DNA of 64,000 nucleotides, taken from positions 26,736,958-26,800,957 of the forward strand of contig OY754969.1 in assembly GCA_963576475.1 (NCBI GenBank), written 5' to 3'. Both the position numbers and the translations under genes were made by a program. Below the pieces are notes generated by a model. That model was not told the DNA's origin, ran no database searches, and saw only the letters and a list, made by a program, of their open reading frames with translations. Positions within the stretch are counted from its first letter, which is position 1. Each line of letters opens with the position of its first letter. Below are positions 1 through 10,204 of the stretch, piece after piece. This DNA is from Molanna angustata (Eukaryota > Arthropoda > Insecta > Trichoptera > Molannidae).

Positions 1-128
1 CTATGTTAACTGGTTTCTCAGTACCTTCAGTCCCAAGGAAGGCAGAGAACAGATGCTTATTCACATTTTAATGGATTGTGTAGTCTCGTTGAAATGTTAG
101 TAAAATTAAAATATTTTTATTATTTTAC

Positions 129-630
129 CTTTTTTAATGATGCTACCATCTCGACTATGGGATCCGTTTCTCTGCGGCGGTGAATGAGGGGGTGGCGGCG
201 GGGGCGGCGAGGGTGAAGAAGCCGCCGGTGGGGGGAAAGTGGGCACTATGGGCAGCGGAGGCGGAGCAAGTTGAGGCACTATGGGGATCGGGGGCGGAGC
301 GTCCAGCACCCGCAGCCTCCGCAGCTCAAGTTCCGCGCGGCGTGGGGGTCTGGTGGGGGGCGGACTGAGGGTAGGATCTGCGTCCGGAGGGGATAGGTGC
401 GCTATGCCGCCGCCTGATCTGGCCGAAGACATCGAGCTGCCCGATATGGAGTCGAAGGATGATATCGGGCTGACGGTGACCCAGTCTGCTGTTGTGATGG
501 ATGAGAGTGGACTGGTCAGAAGCCAGTCCTCGCCGCTGAGGTTGACGGACGGTGGTCGCTCCTCTAGGATGGTGTTCAGTGGTGCTCTCCACACTCCGTT
601 GTTTTCTCTTCCTCCCGGACTTCCCGGCAT
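129..630 (-). CDS. Proline-rich N-terminal coding exon of an unrecognised gene (partial)
   Basis: The frame opens with ATG at 630, with an in-frame TAG two codons upstream, and runs 167 codons plus one base to a splice-donor-like AAG|GTAAAA (exon ends at 129). Residues 1-75 are Ser/Thr-rich, including a stretch reading PLSSITTADWVTVSPISSFD. Residues 85-155 are strongly proline-rich with runs of P, and the last dozen residues turn basic (SHSRDGSIIKK). There is no signal peptide or membrane segment; it looks intracellular and disordered, possibly a ligand for SH3 or WW domains (inference). GC content is far above the surroundings, as expected for a first coding exon. The rest of the gene would lie beyond the left edge. 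The plus strand is also open at 281-637, but it has no splice context and I take it as a shadow. I do not recognise the family. Confidence 0.55.
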
Positions 631-1017
631 CCGCTAGCCCCTCCGCTTACCGCAACTCCCTCCGCTGAACACCACCATGGCTGTATCCGCTTCTGCGATT
701 ATTCGGCACTTTCAATTATACACTCACAATACCACCGTTTTATATATTTATTTTCACCACTCGCGTGCGGATTAATCAAAGCCCAAAACACTTGTTACGA
801 TTATCATTTATCACCGACACCGACTAGCGTTTGCTGAATGAATGTTAGTTTATGATTAAAGTAACAATAAAACATAATTAAGCAACAAAAAATCAACGTA
901 AACCCAAACAACTATATATAAAGACAATTATCGCAACTCTATTATGATAAGTCAACATCAATAAAATAATAAACATCGACGGAAATGCATGCTATTAACT
1001 ACCTTCCATAACATGCA
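631..1017 (-). other. Upstream / 5' flank of the proline-rich exon
   Basis: This is the only single-copy-looking stretch between the exon start and the first transposon. It moves from GC-rich (631-690) to AT-rich. I see no clear TATA box at a plausible distance, and the transcription start cannot be fixed from sequence alone. Confidence 0.3.
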
Positions 1018-1289
1018 ATAGGCATGATGACTAATTTTGAAAAACTATCTCACGATGTTTTTACGCATTCACTGTTTTCAAATATATATACATTTCTACA
1101 TAAAATAAAGGTTTAGTAGCAAAAATCGCCATTTTAAAATCAAATTTGACATTTACGCCAAAAAACGCTTGTAGTATCATGGCGGCTGCCGACCCTGACG
1201 GTGACGTCACGATATTGTAAACTGCATATCACTACTATATGTAATATATGTATTCTAGGACGATTTGTGTATTTATAATCAATTCAAAA

Positions 1290-1388
1290 GTGCATAAGTG
1301 TTGTGCGGTCCCTAAATGTACAAACACGACGAAAAAAACACCTACTGAGGTATATGTTTTCGTCCCACGCGAAAAAAAAATGAAATAA
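1290..1388 (+). pseudogene. THAP-type C2CH zinc-finger N-terminal relic in transposon C
   Basis: The plus frame reads VHKCCAVPKC followed by TNTTKKTP and VYVFVPREKK, then meets TAA at 1386. The two spaced cysteines (C-x4-C: C at 1302-1304 and at 1317-1319), the following N/T/K/TP stretch and the later F-x-V-P match the start of a THAP DNA-binding domain. The Trp and the Cys-His pair that complete the zinc site are not recoverable in this frame. No ATG precedes the GTG-CAT start, so the initiation codon seems lost or lies in an upstream exon. In transposons this domain is the N-terminal DNA-binding part of the transposase, which fits its place near one element end. The same relic is in copy 2. 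Confidence 0.5.
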
Positions 1389-2180
1389 GTGATTAAATTT
1401 CGCACGGCGAGACATAAGTGTATTTTATTAAGTAGGTACGCATTTACAGTGAAGTACAGTATTTGTTCCCCCACTTTTAGCTCTCAATAATATAATATTT
1501 ACCATTATTTAGGCAATAAGCATATAAAGAACTTCATTAATGTCCAAACGTCAAAATAGGCCATCATACGTTTCCCGCGTATGTTTTTAGCTTATGAACA
1601 CATAATGTAGAGAGAAGAAGGAGCATATTTTATCGATTTTCGAGATGTAAGTTGTATTTAAATTACAGATAAATAAAGTACTTATATGTACTTATTATTA
1701 AGTTTTTACGTTTCGAAATTCTGATGAACAAAAGTCTTTGTTCGACGCAAAGAAATATCCGACCATCAAAAGTTCCATTCTAGTTAAGAGTAGTTAAGAC
1801 AGGCAGAAAAATAACTACTATGGCTGCTATTGCTAAAAATAACGATAGCAGATAAATATAGCTTGTTATTAACACAATACAAATAACGAGCGCTATGTAA
1901 TAATTCGTATGCTGCTAAAATTGTAACGATGTTTTAAAACGCATGCTTCGCGTAATCGCCGTCGTTTCGCGAATCGCTTCATTGCATGAAAAAAATATAG
2001 CTTGCTAGTTTAGTTTGGCAGTGACCAGCATCATAACATGTCGAACGTTCGTCAGCTCACCATCGCGTGACAAAATTGTAGAATACTAAAACTAAATTAG
2101 TTTACCATACGTTGCGAGCGTTCATTATTTATTTATTTATTCAATAAGAACTAAGTTACATACAAAATACAATAAACTTA

Positions 2181-2782
2181 GGCCCGATATTACAGTCGGC
2201 CCTCAACTCATTGAGTTTGTTAAACTCAAGATTAATGTTAAGGGGAGATTGAATCCATTTCCGTATTACAGTGCAATATAACATGTCAGTTACTAAATCT
2301 TCAATTATAGACATATTTCACTTTTTCTGTGGTTATTATCTGTCAAATTTAAATAACCTCAAATAATACGAAATACAAAACGGGACGCTACGACTTTAAA
2401 TACCATTGTTTTATTATCCAACATGGTAAATTTAATTTTTTTCACCAAAATAATGCTTTTAAATGCCCATGTTCAATACGGCTGTCAGTTTGTTTTGTTG
2501 TGTGGCGCCACCGTCGATACAACTAACGCCTTTAGTAATACAACACTGAAACTACACACGTTGCCTAACGCCTCTAGTGATAGAAACTGAAACTACACGA
2601 GTTGCCTAGCAAATGACAGTTGACTCACAGTTAAGTACTTAATCTGCCAGAAACGTTGAGTTAAATATTTGTCGTTTTAGTGACATATTTGAGGGAAGAT
2701 TAGGCCTAAACGGACACTGTAATACGCTATATTTTTGTGAAACTTGAGTTTAGCTCTTAAACTGACACTGTAATACCGGCCC
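2181..2782 (+). mobile_element. MITE 'E' nested in C copy 1 (602 bp)
   Basis: The left end is GGCCCGATATTACAG and the inverted right end GGGCCGGTATTACAG, both followed by further inverted sequence with AAACTCAAG. Inside are two imperfect ~50-bp direct repeats that include ACGCCT-TAGT and GAAACTACAC. There is no open reading frame of note. The same element occupies the same place in C copy 2, so it was in C before C was copied. Confidence 0.75.
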
Positions 2783-3836
2783 ATAGTATCCCCCGATAGG
2801 TAGGCGAGTATCTAGGTAAATTGAAACTATTTGCTTTGATGAATCCTTGTTCCATTGCTATTTTATTGTTTTGTTTTAGTTTTAAGTACCTAATTAAAAT
2901 ATTAATATATCAAAAACACCAAAATAAACATTGTCCAGACCGACAATTAATGCGTATATTGTATTGAAGACTATCAGAAGAATTGACGCGACCATACTAT
3001 GACGTCGTGCGCTCTGATTGTTTTTTCTCATAAAATGGCGGACTTACACATTTTGTATTTTTATATTTATAATATTATTATTCACTCCTTTAAAATGAAA
3101 ATAAGTACATTTTTTAAATCTTTATAACCTATTTTATTTTTTAAAATCATAATTTCAATGATTTTTTCTTACAGTCATCACACCTATTACATAACATTCT
3201 ATTTTTTTTTTAATATATTAATCATAATATGTATATGAATCATAACAATTATCCCATATGTATATTAGATTCATCATAATACATTGTGTATTTCCATTTC
3301 AACCTCATGTAACACTGTACAACTCCCACAAACAATATAATAACATCATTTTATTTTATAATCAAGCAATGAAAGCCACCAAGTTATTTATTTCTGAAAC
3401 GTTAAATATTCTCCACCACGTTACAATACTCGGTGCGTGTTATAACAGATGCGTCAACGATTCAATAGAGCGGATAGCGATATTATTTGGTTTATTGTCC
3501 CAAATAAACCAAATAAATCAATAAATAAAAATAGCATGTTAAAAATAAGCAGCATATTCCATATAGCTTGTTATGAAAAAAAATAGCCATTTCGAACAAC
3601 ACTACAGTTGACAGAAACAAACACAATTGACAGTAACAATATGGTGACGTCATGCGCTCTGATTGGTGTTTCACATAAAATGGCGGACAAACATATTTTG
3701 TATTTTTATTTTAATAATATTAATATTATTCGCTCTTTTATAATGAAAATAAATATATTTTTTCAAATCTTTATAACATATTTTATTTTATAAAATCATA
3801 ATTTCAATGATTTTTTCTTACTGTCATCACGCCTAT

Positions 3837-4513
3837 TATGACTTAAATAAAATCATAATATTTATTTTGATTTATAAACATTCTCACTCATTTTTTTTAT
3901 GTTTTTAAAGTTAACCATAGAGGATTTGATGATAAATTAAGAATTAGATTTATTATATGTAGGTGTCATCGTGTGATTGTTTTATAAATACAACCATATT
4001 TAACCTCGATACAGGTTTATCTTAGTGAGGTTGAATACATTGTTTCAAATTAATTGTACTCAATAACTTGTGAGATTTTTATTAATAAATAAATAAAATA
4101 AATAGAGAATTGGAGGATAAAATAACAATCAGATTAATTATAGGTGTCATCGTGTGATTTATAAAGTAAAACATAGAGGATTAGAGGAAAAATAATAATC
4201 AGATAATAGGTGTCATCGTGTGATTGTTTTATAAAGTCAACCATAGAGGATTTGATGATAAATTAAGAATTAGATTTATTATATGTAGGTGTCATCGTGT
4301 GATTGTTTATAAATACAACCATAGAAAATTGGGAGATAAAATAATAATCAGATTAATTATAGCTGATTTATAAAGTCAACCATAGAGGATTAGAGGAAAA
4401 ATAATAATCAGATTAATAATAAGTGTCATCGTGTGATTGTTTTGGGTTTGTATCTGTTCATTCTTTAAAATGTATAAAAAAGATGCAAAACTATGTAAAA
4501 CATCTCATATATA
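3837..4513. repeat. Degenerate minisatellite (GTGTCATCGTGTGATTG units) with a retroposon 3' scrap
   Basis: Between about 3910 and 4445, blocks containing GTGTCATCGTGTGATTG, ACCATAGAGGATT and AATAATAATCAGATTAAT recur several times in variable order and spacing of roughly 60-110 bp. At 4008-4105 a short piece starting CCTCGATACAGG and ending in AATAAATAAATAAA interrupts it. That piece is related to the insert at 33293-33385, and I read it as the 3' end of a LINE or SINE. Confidence 0.55.
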
Positions 4514-5822
4514 CAGGGTGTCCCATAGGTCAACGTTTTCCTTTTAAGGGCTGTTATACCAACTCATGACTCGCCAGAATATGTAAATATGACTTAGTAA
4601 AAGTGCCTTAGTTTTCGAGATATTGCCACTTTTACAAAGTGCCCGAAAATCTCCGCCTTGGATTGGTTTTTCGAATGCCATATCTACAAATTTCAATATT
4701 TTGTAATTCTAATTTATGTTTTACAATCATGAATAACTCAGCTGTTGATCACAATCCAAAATAATAATAAAACTTTTTTTTTTGGCGAAAAAAAAAATAA
4801 TTATGGCCCGGGTTATGAATTTAAAAAAAAATATTACCCAACTTTGATTGTTCACACTGAAAAAAATATGTATGACGCCAACCTGGCAAATTAGTGCAAA
4901 AGTTGGCGCAATTATTGTTATTTCCAAAATAGTATAACAATTACTATGTTTTACAGTAAAAAAAAATAGATATCGCCATTTTACTGCAAAATGAGCTGAT
5001 TGTGAAATTATTTCATTTATTAGGATTTCCGACGTAAACACTTGCATTAATTTATTAAAATGACAAGGATTCATTTTAACTAAATAAAACATTTAAATAA
5101 TCTAAAGGCAAGTGTTCACACCCAAATTTTGCTTCTTCTTTAGTAAATAAGTGAACTCTTATTTTATAATTTTATAATTATAAAAAATAAATAAAGTAAA
5201 TAATGTAAAACATAAATTAGAATTCCAAAATATTGAAATTTGTAAATATGGCACTCGAAAAACCAATCCAAGGCGGAGATTTCCGGGCACTTTGTAAAGA
5301 TTACATGAAAATTCTTCGAAACACAATTGTTCGAATGCGCAATTGTACGAATAACAATTTTTCGAAAATCAGTTATCAGAATGACAATTGTCCGAAAGTA
5401 AATTATTCGAACTAACATTTGTTGGAAAACCAATTAACCGAATTTAATATATTTTTGTGTCATTATGTTGCCTCCTTTGACATATTTGTTGCCAGTAAAA
5501 TATATTCGATGAAGATTATTATTACTTGTTGTATTATTGTTGGGTACGTATGTTTGCACATTTTTAATAACTGATGTTTGACAGCGCAAGATAGCCTAGT
5601 TTGTACACCAGTTTATGTTTATCTAGCAATTTAGTTATTTAATTTTTAAAATTATACTTACTTTATTTAATATATAATGCAACTGGCTCACGCCAGTCGC
5701 AATTATGACTACTAACAAACCTAACCAACCTATTTTTACCAAAGTTTTGTAGGTTTAGGTTTAAAAAATAGGTGTACATCCTAGGATATCTGACAGCGCG
5801 GTGCGTCGCCATGTTGTTTATT

Positions 5823-5951
5823 CCATAGATTTTTATTATACATAATATACTATGTAGATGTAGTACTCCGTGCAAAAGTGTGTCATTTGTTTTCGATTCA
5901 TACAAAATTTGCTAACTATGACATCTAGTATATTATAATAAAAATCTATGG
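5823..5951. mobile_element. Small fold-back MITE inside element B (129 bp)
   Basis: The ends CCATAGATTTTTATTATA and its near-perfect inverse form a ~26-bp stem. TTTATT occurs directly on both sides (5817-5822, 5952-5957) and looks like a 6-bp target duplication. Confidence 0.55.
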
Positions 5952-7137
5952 TTTATTCCTCTCACAATACTACCAACATGACGTCATAAAAATTCGAACA
6001 ATTGTAAATTCTGATAATTGTGTGTTCGGAAAATTGTTTTTCGAAAAAATGTGATTCGAATAATTGCCATTCGTAAAATTGAGCATTCGAATAATAGGCG
6101 TGATGACAGTAAGAAAAAATCATTGAAATTATGATTTTATAAAATAAAATATGTTATAAAGATTTGAAAAAATATATTTATTTTCATTTTAAAAGAGCGA
6201 ATAATATTAATATTATTAAAATAAAAATACAAAATATGTTTGTCCGCCATTTTATGTGAAACACCAATCAGAGCGCATGACGTCACCATATTGTTACTGT
6301 CAATTGTGTTTGTTACTGTCAACTGTAGTGTTGTTCGAAATGGCTATTTTTTTCATAACAAGCTATATGGAATATGCTGCTTATTTTTAACATGCTATTT
6401 TTATTTATTGATTTATTTGGGACGATAAACCAAATAATATCGCTATCCGCTCTATTGAATCGTTGACGCATCTGTTATAACACGCACCGAGTATTGTAAC
6501 GTGGTGGAGAATATTTAACGTTTCAGAAATAAATAACTTGGTGGCTTTCATTGCTTGATTATAAAATAAAATGATGTTATTATATTGTTTGTGGGAGTTG
6601 TACAGTGTTACATGAGGTTGAAATGGAAATACACAATGTATTATGATGAATCTAATATACATATGGGATAATTGTTATGATTCATATACATATTATGATT
6701 AATATATTAAAAAAAAAATAGAATGTTATGTAATAGGTGTGATGACTGTAAGAAAAAATCATTGAAATTATGATTTTAAAAAATAAAATAGGTTATAAAG
6801 ATTTAAAAAATGTACTTATTTTCATTTTAAAGGAGTGAATAATAATATTATAAATATAAAAATACAAAATGTGTTAGTCCGCCATTTTATGAGAAAAAAC
6901 AATCAGAGCGCACGACGTCATAGTATGGTTGCGTCAATTCTTCTGATAGTCTTCAATACAATATACGCATTAATTGTCGGTCTGGAAAATGTTTATTTTG
7001 GTGTTTTTGATATATTAATATTTTAATTAGGTACTTAAAACTAAAACAAAACAATAAAATAGCAATGGAACAAGGATTCATCAAAGCAAATAGTTTCAAT
7101 TTACCTAGATACTCGCCTACCTATCGGGGGATACTAT

Positions 7138-7739
7138 GGGCCGGTATTACAGTGTCAGTTTAAGAGCTAAACTCAAGTTTCACAAAAATATAGCGTATTA
7201 CAGTGTCCGTTTAGACCTAATCTTCCCTCAAATATGTCACTAAAACGACAAATATTTAACTCAACGTTTCTGGCAGATTAAGTACTTAACTGTGAGTCAA
7301 CTGTCATTTGCTAGGCAACTCGTGTAGTTTCAGTTTCTATCACTAGAGGCGTTAGGCAACGGGTGTAGTTTCAGTATTGTATCACTAAAGGCGTTAGTTG
7401 TATCGACGGTGGCGCCACACAACAAAACAAACTGACAGCCGTATTGAACATGGGCATTTAAAAGCATTATTTTGGTGAAAAAAATTAAATTTACCATGTT
7501 GGATAATAAAACAATGGTATTTAAAGTCGTAGCGTCCCGTTTTGTATTTCGTATTATTTGAGGTTATTTAAATTTGACAGATAATAACCACAGAAAAAGT
7601 GAAATATGTCTATAATTGAAGATTTAGTAACTGACATGTTATATTGCACTGTAATACGGAAATGGATTCAATCTCCCCTTAACATTAATCTTGAGTTTAA
7701 CAAACTCAATGAGTTGAGGGCCGACTGTAATATCGGGCC
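7138..7739 (-). mobile_element. MITE 'E' nested in C copy 2
   Basis: This is the reverse complement of 2181-2782, from GGGCCGGTATTACAG to CTGTAATATCGGGCC, in the same relative place in C. It is the innermost level of the stack A > B > C > E. Confidence 0.75.
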
Positions 7740-8524
7740 TAAGTTTATTGTATTTTGTATGTAACTTAGTTCTTATTGAATAAATAAATAAATAATGAAC
7801 GCTCGCAACGTATGGTAAACTAATTTAGTTTTAGTATTCTACAATTTTGTCACGCGATGGTGAGCTGACGAACGTTCGACATGTTATGATGCTGGTCACT
7901 GCCAAACTAAACTAGCAAGCTATATTTTTTTCATGCAATGAAGCGATTCGCGAAACGACGGCGATTACGCGAAGCATGCGTTTTAAAACATCGTTACAAT
8001 TTTAGCAGCATACGAATTATTACATAGCGCTCGTTATTTGTATTGTGTTAATAACAAGCTATATTTATCTGCTATCGTTATTTTTAGCAATAGCAGCCAT
8101 AGTAGTTATTTTTCTGCCTGTCTTAACTACTCTTAACTAGAATGGAACTTTTGATGGTCGGATATTTCTTTGCGTCGAACAAAGACTTTTGTTCATCAGA
8201 ATTTCGAAACGTAAAAACTTAATAATAAGTACATATAAGTACTTTATTTATCTGTAATTTAAATACAACTTACATCTCAAAAATCGATAAAATATGCTCC
8301 TTCTCTCTACATTATGTGTTCATAAGCTAAAAACATACGCGGGAAACGTATGACGGCCTATTTTGACGTTTGGACATTAATGAAGTTCTTTATATGCTTA
8401 TTGCCTAAATAATGGTAAATATTATATTATTGAGAGCTAAAAGTGGGGGAACAAATACTGTACTTCATTGTAAACGCGTACTTAATAAAATACACTTATG
8501 TCTCGCCGTGCGAAATTTAATCAC

Positions 8525-8623
8525 TTATTTCTCTTTTTTTTCGCGTGGGACGTAAACATATACCTCAGTAGGTGTTTTTTTCGTCGTGTTTGTACATTTA
8601 GGGACCGCACAACACTTATGCAC
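8525..8623 (-). pseudogene. THAP relic in C copy 2
   Basis: This is the minus-strand equivalent of 1290-1388, with the same VHKCC..KCTNTT..TP..VYV run and a TAA at the corresponding place. Two substitutions change F to Y after VYV and alter the lysine-rich end. Having both copies broken at the same codon means the frame was already lost before C was copied, or that the domain continues through splicing. Confidence 0.45.
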
Positions 8624-9050
8624 TTTTGAATTGATTATAAATACACAAATCGTCCTAGAATACATATATTACATATAGTAGTGATATGCAGTTTACAATA
8701 TCGTGACGTCACCGTCAGGGTCGGCAGCCGCCATGATACTACAAGCGTTTTTTGGCGTAAATGTCAAATTTGATTTTAAAATGGCGATTTTTGCTACTAA
8801 ACCTTTATTTTATGTAGAAATGTATATATATTTGAAAACAGTGAATGCGTAAAAACATCGTGAGATAGTTTTTCAAAATTAGTCATCATGCCTATTGTTT
8901 TTCGAATAATTTTCCTGTCACCCTTTGTAAAAGTGGCAATATCTCACAAAACTAAGGCACTTTTACTGAGGTCATATTTGCATATTCTGGCGAGTAATCA
9001 GTTGGTATAACAGCCCTTAAAAGGAATACGTTGACTTATGGGACACCCTG

Positions 9051-9846
9051 TATATAAACTCGATAAGAACTAGATCGTTTCGTGCTTAAGTTTATAATCA
9101 GTAAACACATATTAATAATAATCTAACAAGTGTCTCATTTTTCATGTACATTTTTAAAAATGAGCTTCTCCAATGTTTCTAAGGTAATTATTGACGAAAA
9201 AACAAAAAGTTGGAATTTATTGTTTTACTTTATACCTCATAAGTACTTGACGAACAATTACAATATATTTGTACTTAAATTATAGGTCAAAAAATAATAA
9301 CATTTGGGTTAATTCGGTATGTCAACACAGGCAATAAAACGTATTTTTTCATAAATGTTAAAGAAACTATCAAGCATTTTAATCTCAGCTAACAAATAAT
9401 ATGGGTGCAAAATATGACTACAAAAAATATACATGAGTAGAATTGCATAGGATTGTTTCAAGGACATATTCACTCTTTAAAAAATATATATATACATGTA
9501 AATATAGATTGTTTAGACGGATTAATAAAATTATATGATTAATCGTTCATGTGTTATAATAAAGGGGAAAACATAAAACCGTTGCTGCTTAAAGAAATAA
9601 AATATCTTAATTATTTTTGTTTGTTATTTGTTATGTGAAAGTAACGTCACATAACAAATAATCGAATGAAAAAAATCGTGTGTAACAAAAGTCACGCGAC
9701 GTACCGACCCCATATCACTAGTGCCTACATCAGCTCCCAACCTTTTTGTATTCGCGTATAATCACAATTCAATGTTCACATATGGTAATGGTACACAGAT
9801 TGAAATAATGTATTGAAATTGAAAATTAATGTAATCTATTGAAATT
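9051..9846. other. AT-rich spacer with one perfect hairpin
   Basis: I see no reading frame or repeat family here. At 9624-9661, TTATTTGTTATGTG and its exact inverse are separated by 10 bases, giving a 14-bp perfect stem. Confidence 0.4.
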
Positions 9847-10080
9847 GTAGGGCTTCGTGGCTCAGTTGGTTGGGTATCTGACTGCTGATCCAAAGGTCCC
9901 GGGTTCGATTCCCGGTGGAGACACAGTTTTTAATTGTGTTTTCAGTCTGGATCTGTGAGACGATTAATATCGTAAGTCTCCAGAATGTGGCAACTTGTTA
10001 TTGGGTGCGTGTTAAATTAATATTTGACATAGTACCTGTTAGTTGCCCGAGAACCAATTAAATAAATAAATAAATAAATG
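9847..10080 (+). mobile_element. tRNA-derived SINE, family 1, copy 1
   Basis: The head has a perfect A box, TGGCTCAGTTGG (9858-9869), and B box, GGTTCGATTCC (9902-9912), the internal RNA polymerase III promoter. A shared non-tRNA body follows (TCTGTGAGACGATTAATATC and onward), ending in an (AAAT)n tail. Further copies at 19073 and 22520 share the body, so this is a SINE and not a tRNA gene. Confidence 0.85.
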
Positions 10081-10204
10081 TATTAAATAATAAAAACACA
10101 CAATAATCCCGCAATATTAAAAAAGTAATTATCAAAATGAAATATGCTAATCAGATTTTCGAGAGCCCCGAGCCAGTCCACAATGGCAGGTGTCACCTCA
10201 GAAA

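Larger units (their letters stand above)
1018..3836 (+). mobile_element. DNA transposon 'C', copy 1 (2.8 kb, THAP-relic carrier)
   Basis: The ends are inverted: ATAGGCATGATGAC at 1018 and GTCATCACGCCTAT ending at 3836. An almost identical copy in opposite orientation lies at 6094-8895. It contains MITE E (2181-2782) and a broken THAP frame near the left end. The right-terminal ~200 bp exists twice: a block ending near 3187 (CAGTCATCACACCTAT) and one ending at 3836, so this end is composite. Flanks allow a 2-bp AT duplication, but this is ambiguous because the TIR itself begins with AT. No intact transposase is visible, so it is non-autonomous or decayed. A THAP domain suggests a P-like or other THAP-bearing transposase ancestry (inference). 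Confidence 0.75.
6094..8895 (-). mobile_element. DNA transposon 'C', copy 2 (inverted, inside B)
   Basis: It runs from ATAGGCGTGATGAC at 6094 to GTCATCATGCCTAT ending at 8895 and is the reverse complement of 1018-3836, with only scattered differences by eye. It interrupts the right terminal repeat of B: joining CATTCGAATAAT (left) to TGTTTTTCG (right) restores the iterated motif seen at the other B end, with AT duplicated. Both C copies end exactly at the TIRs in unrelated flanks, so two insertions explain the inverted pair better than a segmental inversion. Confidence 0.75.
5299..8922. mobile_element. DNA transposon 'B' with iterated CAATTNTTCGAA termini
   Basis: It lies in the right arm of A and is flanked by a perfect 9-bp duplication CTTTGTAAA (5290-5298 and 8923-8931). 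The other arm of A shows the uninterrupted site. Ends are GATTACATGAAAATT and the inverted GGTGACAGGAAAATT. Each end continues for about 130 bp as variants of a 14-bp motif containing CAATT and TTCGAA. Minus element C it is about 820 bp. A 9-bp duplication suggests a Mutator-like or similar superfamily (inference); 8 bp would point to hAT or P. Confidence 0.65.
4514..9050. mobile_element. Fold-back MITE 'A' (CAGGGTGTCCC ends), outer shell of the nest
   Basis: It starts CAGGGTGTCCCATAGGTCAA at 4514 and ends with the inverted GGGACACCCTG at 9050, flanked by TA on both sides as for Tc1/mariner-like targets. The left arm (4514-4722) pairs with 5205-5298 plus 8932-9050, giving inverted repeats of about 205 bp around a ~480-bp loop. 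Subtracting element B (5299-8922 plus one target duplication) leaves about 900 bp. No transposase is visible. Confidence 0.7.

Noticed and set aside
281..637. 118-codon plus-strand frame over the proline-rich exon
   Set aside because: The minus frame is longer, has an upstream stop, an ATG and a splice donor; the plus frame has none of these supports.
1235..1474. 79-codon minus frame in element C
   Set aside because: It is antisense to the THAP remnant and has no motif of its own.
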